Shown: positions 35,359 to 43,167, numbered from the stretch's first letter. The stretch is DNA of 64,000 nt from Pseudoalteromonas ulvae UL12 (GCF_014925405.1 NZ_AQHJ01000021.1:6468-70467); one strand, 5' to 3'. Program-made: numbers and translations. The notes: generated from the sequence alone by a model not told the origin.

Positions 35359-37094
35359 CGTTTACCAGTTTATCTGACCTATATTTCATGAGTATTGGCC
35401 TATATGCGTTAAATACGCTATGGGCCATTATCGTTGATACTAAATTGATAATATTGCCGATTATCATGATAGTCCTTGAAGTCATGAAAGAAAGTACTGA
35501 ATCCGGAAAGGCATTTAGTGACTCTGGATTTATGCTTAAAAAATTGGAAACCAGAATATATATCGGTATTTTTACGATCATATTTTTTGCTTGGCCAATG
35601 GTTCCTTTTGAAATTGACAATATGACGCAATACACGAAGCAATGTGAAGCAGGTGAAGAAGTTTATATCGAAGACGATATAGGGATTGGGGAAATAATTA
35701 ATAGTAGTCCCAGATTGGTTGATCAAGTAAAAATAAAACCTAATAACCTTTTGGTTGAGGTATCCGGAAGCAAATTGAGAGTACCTTTGGCTATGCAGCT
35801 TGTTATGTCATACATGTCAGGTTATAGCGTTGAATCAGTAGACAAACTGCCTTGCTCCATCAATGTCGTAGCTGTTAGTAAGCAATTATTAGATACTCAA
35901 ATTAAAGATACTGATTTATTGATAGAAACGAAAGAGTTCGTTAAGCAGTGTTTTGAACCGGCGCGTTCATTAGCTGTTAGAAACAAAGATAGTAACATGC
36001 CTTGGTTGGAGAATCCTGATACTGCAGATTTAGCTTGGCCAGGTCATCGATCATTTATGAACGATGCCTACTACGGAGCAGTAGGTAGAGGGTTTTATTC
36101 TCAGGTATTGCTTGAAGGTTGGCAAGGAGCTAAAACTAATCAGCAAGTACCTAAATGGATGCAAAGCAAAGAAGCTGAACAAAATGGTGAAATAGACTGT
36201 AGTAGCGGGTCTTGCCTACATCAAGTAGGTGGTTTTCCATCATGTAGAGAGTGGTGGCAGGGTATAGGTGCTGGGTATAGTGGTGTGAGTGTAAGTTCAA
36301 ATGACATATCGCTTAGAAGCCGGTTAATAAAAAACCTGCCAGAAAATACCGGTAGTAACTACGGATCATTCGTCGCAATGCTGAAGGAATACAATATATT
36401 TGAAAATACTGAGTCAGAAAACGATACCCTATTAAGAATGGCCTATTTTAACCCTGTGGCGATTAACAGAATTAAAGGTGCAGAGATTAAAGATTATGCT
36501 TGGGATAGCGAAACTAACGCGATACAGGGCGTTATATCGAGAACGTTGGGTACCATAGGTACGGCGGGAGCAGCAATCGGTAATTTTGCTGGTGCTAGTA
36601 TGATTCAATTAGCAGCGCCTTTGGCTAAAAGTATGGTGTTTTTGATTTTACTGACGGCCTATCCTATGGCTGTGATCGTTTCAAAGTTTGGTTATAAATT
36701 TATTATTCCATTCCATTTTTTTGTGGGTTCAGTATTTTTTTGGCCTTTTCTTTGGGATTTGGCTTTATTAGCACAACAAAGTTTAATAGAAAGTACGATG
36801 GCTAATGGCGATTTATGGATAGGGGATATAACTCGAACGAATACTATGTTGCTTGGCCAATATCTAACAGACGCATTGTTTTTGGCGTTTCCAACTTTGT
36901 TTACTGGTGTTATGACAGCGGCTGGAATGACGGTCGGTTCCCACATGAGCGGAATTTCGAGTGACCCAGGTGGAAGTGCTGGTAGCCCTGCTAGACAAGA
37001 GGGTAATAAGCAATCTGGTAATGTACGAAAAGGTGCTGAAAACGGAATTAAATCGGGAGCTAAAAGAGTGGCGTCAAAAGGAGCGAAAGGGTAG
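35355..37094 (+). CDS. traG: TraG N-terminal-domain conjugation protein
   Basis: 579-aa inner-membrane protein with several N-terminal helices (residues 5-85), a large periplasmic domain with paired Cys (TKQCEAG, LPCSIN, KQCFEP, IDCSSGSCLHQ), and more helices near 415-520, ending in a basic Gly/Ala tail. It fits the TraG-N family that ends the mating operon in GI-type systems and acts in pilus assembly or mating stabilisation. A bidirectional terminator follows. Confidence 0.87.
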   Translation: MTFTSLSDLYFMSIGLYALNTLWAIIVDTKLIILPIIMIVLEVMKESTESGKAFSDSGFMLKKLETRIYIGIFTIIFFAWPMVPFEIDNMTQYTKQCEAGEEVYIEDDIGIGEIINSSPRLVDQVKIKPNNLLVEVSGSKLRVPLAMQLVMSYMSGYSVESVDKLPCSINVVAVSKQLLDTQIKDTDLLIETKEFVKQCFEPARSLAVRNKDSNMPWLENPDTADLAWPGHRSFMNDAYYGAVGRGFYSQVLLEGWQGAKTNQQVPKWMQSKEAEQNGEIDCSSGSCLHQVGGFPSCREWWQGIGAGYSGVSVSSNDISLRSRLIKNLPENTGSNYGSFVAMLKEYNIFENTESENDTLLRMAYFNPVAINRIKGAEIKDYAWDSETNAIQGVISRTLGTIGTAGAAIGNFAGASMIQLAAPLAKSMVFLILLTAYPMAVIVSKFGYKFIIPFHFFVGSVFFWPFLWDLALLAQQSLIESTMANGDLWIGDITRTNTMLLGQYLTDALFLAFPTLFTGVMTAAGMTVGSHMSGISSDPGGSAGSPARQEGNKQSGNVRKGAENGIKSGAKRVASKGAKG

Positions 37095-37096
37095 TT

Positions 37097-37130
37097 AAAA
37101 AAAAGGAGGATTTTTTAAATCCTCCTTTTT
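37097..37130. terminator. Bidirectional intrinsic terminator
   Basis: AAAGGAGGATTT and AAATCCTCCTTT with A and T tracts. It serves traG and the convergent 49-aa gene. Confidence 0.88.
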
Positions 37131-37278
37131 ATTTATTTTCATAAACTTGAATCATTTCACCGTTTGGGCCTTTTGGCTTATATGAAACAACTGGCTTAGA
37201 TTCAGTTTCATCTGCTGTGCCATTACCACCAACTAATGAAGCAATGACGTTTAGTGTTAAAGATAGTAGTGTGTTCAT
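37129..37278 (-). CDS. Small exported or membrane protein, 49 aa
   Basis: Convergent ORF with AGAGGGG seven to eight bases before its ATG (37278). Translation begins MNTLLSLTLNVIASLVGG and ends PKGPNGEMIQVYENK. The N-terminal 18 residues are hydrophobic; the rest is polar. The stop lies on the bidirectional terminator, which supports it as a real gene. The ribosome site pairs with a distant inverted repeat at 37403-37411, so translation may be controlled. No family recognised. Confidence 0.6.
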   Translation of the reverse strand: MNTLLSLTLNVIASLVGGNGTADETESKPVVSYKPKGPNGEMIQVYENK

Positions 37279-37286
37279 TTTAAATC

Positions 37287-37411
37287 CCCTCTGTCTGATT
37301 GCTCACTTAACATTGGCCGACGTGCAATATGGATGAAGCAATGCGAAGCAGCATTTCTTCCATATTGATTAGCGTCTGCCGATATATTGTACCTCATTAG
37401 ATAGACAGAGG
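37287..37411 (-). promoter_or_regulatory. Nested inverted repeat upstream of the 49-aa gene
   Basis: Three nested stems: CCTCTGTCT with AGACAGAGG (outer, 9 bp), GGC.GACG with CGTC.GCC (middle) and CAATATGGA with TCCATATTG (inner, 9 bp), then ATGC with GCAT near the loop. TACAAT on the minus strand (37386-37391) could be a -10 box. Candidate structured leader, antisense RNA or single-strand DNA signal. Confidence 0.55.
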
Positions 37412-37446
37412 ATTGTGATGCAACATAAAAGCTACTAATACTAAAA

Positions 37447-37460
37447 TTCTACATGAAGAA
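37447..37460. repeat. Degenerate 14-bp palindrome TTCTACATGAAGAA
   Basis: One mismatch to TTCTACATGTAGAA, in the intergenic region. Confidence 0.55.
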
Positions 37461-37556
37461 TTAATTTAGATGGTAGCACAGCAAGATCAAAAAGAAAGTG
37501 AATAGTCAGTTAAAAATATTATAGAGTCAAAAAATGGCTCTAAAACGATGTATTAT

Positions 37557-37718
37557 AGTGTTGTTAAGTAAGATAAGGATTTTTAAGTAAATGGAATTTT
37601 TACACCGTGGGGTGGGGTAGAAGCAACCTGTAAATGCTAGTCGTAACTTGTTACGCATGCTGCTTTATAGCAGTGTTTTCTTACGCAACGGAATGACCGC
37701 TCTTATGAGCGGTTTTTT
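37557..37718 (+). ncRNA. Candidate small RNA with terminal intrinsic terminator
   Basis: TATTATAGT at 37551 resembles a -10 box. The following 160 nt hold no plausible gene but contain hairpins CGTAA-cttg-TTACG and CTGCT-ttat-AGCAG, and end in a terminator ACCGCTC-ttat-GAGCGGT plus T tract (37696-37718). A nine-codon ORF starts at 37591 and could instead make this a leader. The downstream gene has its own ribosome site. Confidence 0.45.
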
Positions 37719-37751
37719 CTTTTAGGTTATCTAAGAATGTAGAGGGGAGTT

Positions 37752-37943
37752 GTGGTGGTGGTTAGTATTAAGTCACTTGTTGAGAAAGGTGATGTTAGGG
37801 CCGTCATGGAGAAGGTTTCAAAAATGGAATTACCGGATATTGTCACCGCTGCAGGTGATGCAGGTATAATTTTAAGCGGTCAACGAAAGTACGACGTTGT
37901 TATAGGGTTATATAAACAGCTTATTTCTCAAGGCGCTTATTAG
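37752..37943 (+). CDS. Hypothetical protein, 63 aa
   Basis: GTG start with GAGGGGAG upstream. Small helical protein (SIKSLVEKGDVRAVMEKVSK, then YDVVIGLYKQLIS) with no Cys or membrane segment. No hairpin leader precedes it. The pattern looks like a helical-repeat or four-helix fold. No family recognised. First gene of the accessory array. Confidence 0.55.
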   Translation: MVVVSIKSLVEKGDVRAVMEKVSKMELPDIVTAAGDAGIILSGQRKYDVVIGLYKQLISQGAY

Positions 37944-37983
37944 CGTTTTTTTTGTGCAATAATGATTTTGATAAACAGTAAAT

Positions 37984-38002
37984 ACGAGGCATTGGCCATC
38001 GT
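37984..38002 (+). promoter_or_regulatory. Leader hairpin (copy 1)
   Basis: ACGAGGCATTGGCCATCGT: ACGA/TCGT and GGC/GCC stems, loop ATTG, unpaired A. Ends 17 nt before the start codon. Confidence 0.85.
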
Positions 38003-38019
38003 GAATATAGGTGAAAAAT

Positions 38020-38436
38020 ATGGAATCAAAATCATTCTGCGAACAGGAGGTGTTGGCATTAATTGCTGATGCTGAAAATACGTTCTTATCTGAAGAATAT
38101 GATCGCTTAAACGGTATGTGTGAGTCGTTCCTAAAGCCGCTTGATAGGTTGAGAAACGAAAGACTTTCAGATACTAGCGATTCATTGTTAAGAGTTAGTA
38201 CTTATCTGAAAAAGTTGTCCTGTAACATTAATGGCCGAATCAAAGGCTTTAAAGGAAAGGATGAAGAGGCTTTTCAGCTTGGTAGCTGGTTTATGTTTTG
38301 GTGTGATAGTAAATCCGGAGAATTATCGACTGTTGGTCGGGTTAATCTCTTCCGATATTTGAACTCTAAAAGACAACCGGTAGAAATAACTAACAACGTG
38401 GTGGCGTTAGATGGTTGGAATAAAAAGGTCGCATAG
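38020..38436 (+). CDS. Hypothetical protein, 138 aa
   Basis: ATG 38020 preceded by ATAGGTG; an in-frame GTG at 38011 overlaps the ribosome site and is less likely. Soluble protein with Cys residues spaced along the chain and a mostly helical first half; the end FRYLNSKRQPVEITNNVVAL looks beta. It has its own leader hairpin and terminator, so it is a one-gene unit of the array. No family recognised. Confidence 0.65.
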   Translation: MESKSFCEQEVLALIADAENTFLSEEYDRLNGMCESFLKPLDRLRNERLSDTSDSLLRVSTYLKKLSCNINGRIKGFKGKDEEAFQLGSWFMFWCDSKSGELSTVGRVNLFRYLNSKRQPVEITNNVVALDGWNKKVA

Positions 38437-38447
38437 CGGCCTTTTTT
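38422..38447 (+). terminator. Intrinsic terminator
   Basis: AAAAAGGTCGC, GCGGCCTTTTTT. Confidence 0.85.
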
Positions 38448-38524
38448 ATTGGCTTAAATTATTTTTTGATAGATAAGGTTAGGTTGGCATTATATTGGGT
38501 AATATGATCCAGTTGAACGTAAAT

Positions 38525-38545
38525 ACGGGGCAATTGGGCCATCGT
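38525..38545 (+). promoter_or_regulatory. Leader hairpin (copy 2, divergent)
   Basis: ACGGGGCAATTGGGCCATCGT: ACGG pairs TCGT with a G-U, GGC pairs GCC around a six-base loop, unpaired A kept. Confidence 0.7.
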
Positions 38546-38569
38546 GTTAATATTTATAAGGTGTTTAAT

Positions 38570-38914
38570 GTGAATGAATATAAAGAATGTCCTCGATGTC
38601 ACTCTAGCGTCGAAGCGCGTGTAACTGTATGTGGTAACTGTAAAGCAGTGGAACACGTTGGATGGACTGATAAAGAGTTTGGGCTGTACAGAAATAAGGT
38701 TTGGGGCAGTATTGTATTGCTTTCAATCTTAGGCATGTTCTTTGTGCCATCTTACCTAAATAAAAACTTTGATCTGGAAATTGGTAATTTCTTCAGTATT
38801 GGGCCAATTGGCGTTTTGGTATTGGGTGCAGTCGCTTTTGCAATCGCACACATGGCAGCAAAATCAAAAGAAGCAAAGAATAGCAACCTGGTCAGATGGT
38901 TCTGGAATGAGTAG
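38570..38914 (+). CDS. Zinc-ribbon membrane protein, 114 aa
   Basis: I place the start at GTG 38570 (AAGG eight bases upstream) because the leader hairpin at 38525-38545 lies inside the longer frame that opens at 38495. The N-terminus CPRCHSSVEARVTVCGNC is a four-Cys zinc ribbon. Two membrane helices follow (about residues 48-65 and 77-99), then a basic tail. The fold type is a cytoplasmic zinc ribbon on a membrane hairpin. Function unknown. Its terminator overlaps the start of the next unit. Confidence 0.7.
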   Translation: MNEYKECPRCHSSVEARVTVCGNCKAVEHVGWTDKEFGLYRNKVWGSIVLLSILGMFFVPSYLNKNFDLEIGNFFSIGPIGVLVLGAVAFAIAHMAAKSKEAKNSNLVRWFWNE

Positions 38915-38936
38915 GTTTTCTACTTATTAATAAAAC

Positions 38937-38960
38937 AACCGGCTAATGCCGGTTTTTTTT
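38937..38960 (+). terminator. Intrinsic terminator
   Basis: AACCGGC-taat-GCCGGTT plus T tract. Confidence 0.88.
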
Positions 38961-39019
38961 ATGTATGTATCACTATTCAAAGAGCAGTAATGGCAAAATA
39001 TGGAGGTTGATTAGTAAAT

Positions 39020-39038
39020 ACGAGGCATTGGCCATCGT
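39020..39038 (+). promoter_or_regulatory. Leader hairpin (copy 3)
   Basis: ACGAGGCATTGGCCATCGT, 18 nt before ATG 39056 and followed by TTGAGG. Confidence 0.88.
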
Positions 39039-39055
39039 GAAATTGAGGAATAATT

Positions 39056-40024
39056 ATGACTTTGGATATGTTTGCTTGTAGTGATGACTCAGCAAAGTTA
39101 ACAGTGTTATCTATGGGATTAGGGCAGGATAGTACAGCGCTTCTTTATAAGTATGTTTATGATGAGCACTTTAAAAAGCAGTACGCACCAAATGATTTTT
39201 TGGTGATTTTTTCTGATACAGGGAACGAATTCCCCCAGACCTATGAACATTTAGAAAGCATTAAGATATTTTGTGAAACTCACGGTATTGAATTTGTTCA
39301 TCTAATACCTGAGATGGGATATCACACTGGAGATTGGCAATCTCTTGAGCACTTCTATGAAGTAAAAGAAGCTGTTGGATCAAAAGCCTACCCTAAAATT
39401 TGTAGTCAACGACTGAAAATTGAGCCTATTTATCGTTATTTAGAAGATTATTTAGGTCAAAAATACGGTGTTAAAGTTGGTAAGAAAAAAGGGTTTCGAC
39501 AATTTGCTGTTGAGTTCGGAAAAGTACAGATGATGATCGGTATTGCAAAGAACGAAGAAAAGCGAATGAGTGATGCGGCTGATAGAAAAGAGCGCTGGTA
39601 TCGTGAATCTATCGAACATATTTACCCTTTGGTTGATATGAACATGGATCGCAAAGGTTGTCAGACGTATATAAAGTCTGTTGGCCATAAGATACCAATT
39701 CCTAGTAACTGCATGATGTGTCCGTTTTTGTCTGAGGAAGAATTGGAGTATCTGCGTAGATTCGAACCTAAAGCTTTAGAAAATTGGATTTACTACGAAA
39801 AGCGTAAGCTTAATCGTTGGAGCCATTTAGAAGCTGTGCCGGTTAATAAAGGCACTGATGATGAACCGCGAATTGTATACGTCAATAAAAACCTGGGCGT
39901 ATGGGGCAAACGTCGATTACCGGAAATGGTAAGTATCGTTCAAGAAAAGTTTAAAAACTGGACTGATGATATGATCATCGATTACCGAATGTCACATGGT
40001 CACTGTGTTGCTTCGGCATACTAA
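39056..40024 (+). CDS. PAPS reductase-like PP-loop protein, 322 aa
   Basis: The N-terminus has a nucleotide-binding PP-loop, LSMGLGQDSTALLY, then VIFSDTGNEFPQTY, the usual second motif of the PAPS-reductase/adenine-nucleotide alpha-hydrolase family. KICSQRLKIEPI and the late SNCMMCPFLSEEE supply Cys residues that could bind a metal cluster. Phage and plasmid relatives are common and some act in DNA modification, but this one lacks partner dnd genes here, so its substrate is unknown. It has its own leader hairpin and terminator. Confidence 0.85.
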   Translation: MTLDMFACSDDSAKLTVLSMGLGQDSTALLYKYVYDEHFKKQYAPNDFLVIFSDTGNEFPQTYEHLESIKIFCETHGIEFVHLIPEMGYHTGDWQSLEHFYEVKEAVGSKAYPKICSQRLKIEPIYRYLEDYLGQKYGVKVGKKKGFRQFAVEFGKVQMMIGIAKNEEKRMSDAADRKERWYRESIEHIYPLVDMNMDRKGCQTYIKSVGHKIPIPSNCMMCPFLSEEELEYLRRFEPKALENWIYYEKRKLNRWSHLEAVPVNKGTDDEPRIVYVNKNLGVWGKRRLPEMVSIVQEKFKNWTDDMIIDYRMSHGHCVASAY

Positions 40025-40027
40025 AAA

Positions 40028-40053
40028 AATCCGGCATTAGCCGGTTTTTTTTT
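40028..40053 (+). terminator. Intrinsic terminator
   Basis: ATCCGGC-atta-GCCGGT plus T tract. Confidence 0.88.
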
Positions 40054-40109
40054 GCCCTCTCTCCTTAATGCTTATAAGCATGGCAAAATATAGAGGTTGA
40101 TTAGTAAAT

Positions 40110-40128
40110 ACGAGGCATTGGCCATCGT
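40110..40128 (+). promoter_or_regulatory. Leader hairpin (copy 4)
   Basis: ACGAGGCATTGGCCATCGT, 15 nt before ATG 40143. Confidence 0.88.
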
Positions 40129-40142
40129 GATAAGGAATAAAT

Positions 40143-40577
40143 ATGAAAAAGGTAGAGGTTTATCTTAACCGTAAAGCTATGGGTAAAAGTCCTAAGCGAA
40201 TTTACTCTATTAGAGACACTATAACGGATACCGTTGTTGCTTCTAATAGTTGTGTTCTGCTTGAGAATGTTGAGCTTGTCGTTCAACCCAGCGGTCGTAG
40301 AGATACGTTATCGCGTATCGAGCGAGGTGCCAAAATAACGAAAACAGTTCATGCGTTCCTTCGTGGCAATATTGTCTATCGAGGAAGAAATGCTAAGAAA
40401 GTGAGTAAAGAACGAGGTTTATTTTGTGCCGGTAAAGCCGTTGGTTATGATCCGATTAAAACGGATTCATGGCTAGAGCTGAATGGGTTAAAAATGCCTG
40501 AAATTGTCGAAGGTCTTAAATCGATAACAAGAGCTAAATATGCTGTTTTGTTTGAAGATGGGATCTACGTTTTATAA
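40143..40577 (+). CDS. Hypothetical protein, 144 aa
   Basis: ATG with AAGGAATAA upstream. Basic, beta-rich N-terminal half (KKVEVYLNRKAMGKSPKRIY; IRDTITDTVVASNS) with RRDTLSR-type basic patches that could bind nucleic acid, then an alpha/beta end (ITRAKYAVLFEDGIYVL). No family recognised. Single-gene unit of the array. Confidence 0.68.
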   Translation: MKKVEVYLNRKAMGKSPKRIYSIRDTITDTVVASNSCVLLENVELVVQPSGRRDTLSRIERGAKITKTVHAFLRGNIVYRGRNAKKVSKERGLFCAGKAVGYDPIKTDSWLELNGLKMPEIVEGLKSITRAKYAVLFEDGIYVL

Positions 40578-40598
40578 AAGCCCTTCTGGGCTTTTTTT
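40576..40598 (+). terminator. Intrinsic terminator
   Basis: AAAAGCCC-ttct-GGGCTTTTTTT. Confidence 0.88.
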
Positions 40599-40657
40599 AT
40601 TTTGAAGCAAATTCAGGGTTAATTATCACGATAAACTAGAGTTGTAATTAAGTAATA

Positions 40658-40676
40658 ACGAGGCACTGGCCATCGT
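40658..40676 (+). promoter_or_regulatory. Leader hairpin (copy 5)
   Basis: ACGAGGCACTGGCCATCGT; the loop is ACTG instead of ATTG, the stem unchanged. 18 nt before ATG 40695. Confidence 0.88.
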
Positions 40677-40694
40677 GAAATTGAGGAAAATATT

Positions 40695-41000
40695 ATGCAA
40701 ACTTTAGTTAATGTAGAAAAAATCGATCCTAGTATTGCTGCTTGGATGGCTGCCCTTGAAGCTGACTTTGAATATGTTGAGTTACAAGAGCTATTTTCTG
40801 GTGAATTCGGAATTGCCTTTCAAGATGTATATTCTGTCATTACAGGAAATTTTCAACATTTAGATGATGTGTTATCTAAATGTTTATTAGCGAATGAACG
40901 TAGTGATGTAGATCATGTTATTAATACGCTTGCTGAAATAGGTGCAATAGAAACTGTTGGTGACTTTGTTGCGTTAGCACCAAGCAAAAACCTGTCGTAA
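40695..41000 (+). CDS. Acidic hypothetical protein, 101 aa
   Basis: ATG with TTGAGGAAAA upstream. Small, acidic, mostly helical (SIAAWMAALEADFEYVELQE, ITGNFQHLDDVLSK). No Cys beyond one and no membrane segment. DNA-mimic-like acidity is compatible with anti-restriction type proteins, but that is a guess. Own leader hairpin; the terminator overlaps the last codons. Confidence 0.66.
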   Translation: MQTLVNVEKIDPSIAAWMAALEADFEYVELQELFSGEFGIAFQDVYSVITGNFQHLDDVLSKCLLANERSDVDHVINTLAEIGAIETVGDFVALAPSKNLS

Positions 41001-41015
41001 GACGGGTTTTTTTTT
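40986..41015 (+). terminator. Intrinsic terminator
   Basis: AACCTGTC-gtaa-GACGGGTT plus T tract, overlapping the stop. Confidence 0.82.
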
Positions 41016-41070
41016 GCTTGTCACTTCTATGTTAAAGGAGCTGATAAGCTAGAGGGGAATTTAAGTAGAT

Positions 41071-41089
41071 ACGAGGCATTGGCCATCGT
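41071..41089 (+). promoter_or_regulatory. Leader hairpin (copy 6)
   Basis: ACGAGGCATTGGCCATCGT, 14 nt before ATG 41104. Confidence 0.88.
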
Positions 41090-41103
41090 GAATAGGAGTT
41101 AAT

Positions 41104-41553
41104 ATGAAACTGATTATGTGGACTAATGGTGACAAGCTTATACGTGGCGCTGTCGTTGAAAGGCGAGAGAGTCGAAATAAGTATGCAGTAGACATCATAC
41201 TTGAAGATGGACGTTGGTTTAACAACGCTCCGGAACGAGCGTTAATGCTTAACATTAATTGGATCCTTACTGATCAGGATGTTGATACTAATGAGGTAAA
41301 TACCTGGTTAGAGCTAAGTAAAGTACGCGAACAGTATGTGTTTAGTGCGGTAGTAACACTTCAATCTAATGGTGAGAAGGCTGGTGTAAATATTTATCGT
41401 AGAGCACCGGTTATCAAAGCAAAGAATATTGAAGAGGCTGAGTTATCAATTCGTCGTCACTATGGCGATGATTGTGTCTTAGAAATATCAGATTTAAAAT
41501 TATCTGACTGCCAAATCGGGCCTATCTGGTGCGATACAATAGAAGCCTCTTAA
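41104..41553 (+). CDS. Hypothetical protein, 149 aa
   Basis: ATG with AGGAG upstream. The first 50 residues are beta-rich (LIMWTNGDKLIRGAVVERRESRN, in part); the second half has ANNRRAP-like VNIYRRAPVIKAKNIEEAEL and RRHYGDDCVLEISDL, an alpha/beta pattern. The end of the gene overlaps the terminator. No family recognised. Own leader hairpin. Confidence 0.66.
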   Translation: MKLIMWTNGDKLIRGAVVERRESRNKYAVDIILEDGRWFNNAPERALMLNINWILTDQDVDTNEVNTWLELSKVREQYVFSAVVTLQSNGEKAGVNIYRRAPVIKAKNIEEAELSIRRHYGDDCVLEISDLKLSDCQIGPIWCDTIEAS

Positions 41554-41569
41554 AGAGGCTTTTATTTTT
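41542..41569 (+). terminator. Intrinsic terminator
   Basis: GAAGCCTCT-taa-AGAGGCTTTT. Confidence 0.82.
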
Positions 41570-41584
41570 CGTGAGGTGTAATTG

Positions 41585-41866
41585 ATGGAGCAGAACGGAC
41601 AAGCTGTAATTTTGTTTTCATTTAAAGTTCAGGGAGTGGATTTCGAACAGTACTGTTACTGTAAAGAAAATGACTTTGATGTTTATGGTGTACGGCTTGT
41701 AACAATGCCGGAAGTCATCAAAGGTGTTTCTGATGATAAGTGGGAAGCTAAGGAAGATTTTAAGTTCAATTTGCTGCTTAGTAATAACAGCGAGTTACAT
41801 TCTGCAGTTAGTAGTTCTACATGTAGAATTATCGAAAAAGAAGGCGGAACTATCGCCTTGAATTAA
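41585..41866 (+). CDS. Hypothetical protein, 93 aa
   Basis: ATG 41585 with GTGAGGTG upstream. It has no leader hairpin and starts only 32 nt after the previous stop, so it may rely on read-through. Content: QAVILFSFKVQGVDFEQYCY (beta), then a mixed segment. The palindrome lies inside the gene at 41815-41828. No family recognised. Confidence 0.58.
   Translation: MEQNGQAVILFSFKVQGVDFEQYCYCKENDFDVYGVRLVTMPEVIKGVSDDKWEAKEDFKFNLLLSNNSELHSAVSSSTCRIIEKEGGTIALN
41815..41828. repeat. 14-bp palindrome TTCTACATGTAGAA (copy 5)
   Basis: Perfect copy inside the 93-aa gene. Confidence 0.8.
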
Positions 41867-41902
41867 ATAATTATTATAACGATATACTGCCCCCAACCAT
41901 TT

Positions 41903-41926
41903 ACCCCGCACTGCGGGGTTTTTTTT
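41903..41926 (+). terminator. Intrinsic terminator
   Basis: ACCCCGC-ac-TGCGGGGT plus T tract. Confidence 0.87.
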
Positions 41927-41983
41927 ATTCAACGGCTCTACAAATGCCTGTTTGTGGCAAAATAATCATGATTTTTAGTAAAT

Positions 41984-42002
41984 ACGAGGCATTGGCCATC
42001 GT
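41984..42002 (+). promoter_or_regulatory. Leader hairpin (copy 7)
   Basis: ACGAGGCATTGGCCATCGT, 17 nt before ATG 42020; leader after the hairpin nearly identical to copy 1. Confidence 0.88.
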
Positions 42003-42019
42003 GAATAAAGGTGAAAAAT

Positions 42020-43135
42020 ATGAAAACATTAAAGCAAGCAGTAGAGTGTCTAACGTCTTTTGGTAATGCAGTAGACTTTAAAGGTTTGAAAAAACTGTAT
42101 AAAAAAGCTGCGTTATTGGTGCATTCAGATCGAGCGAAAGAGCATGGTTGTTCTTACAATATGGTTGATTTGAATAATGCCTGGGGCATGATCAGCAATA
42201 ACGTTGAATCAGCGTTGATGCTAATTGAAGGTAGTGAAGTTCTAGAAAAGGCTCGCGTTTTTGCGAACTCTTGGAAAGACGATCCTCTTCATGAAGCGTC
42301 AGTTCCAAGTTTTTACACTGTAGAAACTATGGCTAAGAAAGCTTGGAACATTGTTGAGGATGGTGAAGACGGTAACTTCGTCTGGTTTAATCCTAGTAAG
42401 CATGTTACTTACATTAAGGATTCTAATCTGGAGTATCGCTACTATTACGGTGGTGATGTTATCAGCTTTTATGATCTTGAAAACTCATTTAAAACGGGCA
42501 AAGAGTGTACCGGCTTTCGTGTATGCCATGACCGTTTAACTGATCGTAGTTTTATGGAGATTTGGAGTGAAATTCTGAATGAGTATTGCGAGACTCCAAC
42601 ACCCAAAGGTGTGTGGACTTGGCTTACAAGTTTAGAAATGGTTGATAATGGTCGTTATCACGGTAAATGCGCTGAAATTAAAGTGGGTGATAGTTCAGTA
42701 CGGGTATATGAAGACAATGTATCCGGCAACAAAAACTTCTCGCCATTTGTGATTAATCGCGTTAAGCCAGTTGCATCGATGCCAAAAAAATGGACGGTAG
42801 TACAGCTTAGAAAAATATTGGCTAATGGTCAATTTTCAAAGTATAAGCAGGACTACTATATGACCGATGATTATGCTGGAGATGCGGCAAGTAACTTTCG
42901 CAAAGGGTATTACCAAAATCCTCTTGATAGTTATGCTGATATCCTTACGTGTAATCACATGCGGGTTTGGAGTAACCAAAATGAAGACGGTACAGTAGTT
43001 CTACATTTGGGTGCTCATAGCAATGACGGTCGCTCTTTAATTGTTGATTTAAATAATCGGTATCCAATAGTTGATATGGAAGCGGAAGAGGCTCAATACC
43101 TTACCGGTGATATAAAGCTTATAGATGCTGCCTAA
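42020..43135 (+). CDS. J-domain-like protein, 371 aa
   Basis: ATG 42020 with AAAGGTG upstream; GTG 42011 is in frame. Residues 15-65 resemble a DnaJ J-domain: LKKLYKKAALLVHSDRAKEHG then MVDLNNAWGMI, with HSD in place of the canonical HPD that activates Hsp70. The remainder (about 300 aa) contains many aromatic residues and no zinc finger, and is unrecognised. Plasmid J-domain-like proteins can recruit host chaperones, but the HSD change may abolish this. Own leader hairpin and terminator. Confidence 0.72.
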   Translation: MKTLKQAVECLTSFGNAVDFKGLKKLYKKAALLVHSDRAKEHGCSYNMVDLNNAWGMISNNVESALMLIEGSEVLEKARVFANSWKDDPLHEASVPSFYTVETMAKKAWNIVEDGEDGNFVWFNPSKHVTYIKDSNLEYRYYYGGDVISFYDLENSFKTGKECTGFRVCHDRLTDRSFMEIWSEILNEYCETPTPKGVWTWLTSLEMVDNGRYHGKCAEIKVGDSSVRVYEDNVSGNKNFSPFVINRVKPVASMPKKWTVVQLRKILANGQFSKYKQDYYMTDDYAGDAASNFRKGYYQNPLDSYADILTCNHMRVWSNQNEDGTVVLHLGAHSNDGRSLIVDLNNRYPIVDMEAEEAQYLTGDIKLIDAA

Positions 43136-43140
43136 AATAG

Positions 43141-43167
43141 AAAACCTCGCTTAGCGGGGTTTTTTTA
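43141..43167 (+). terminator. Intrinsic terminator
   Basis: AAAACCTCGC-tta-GCGGGGTTTTTTT. Confidence 0.85.
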
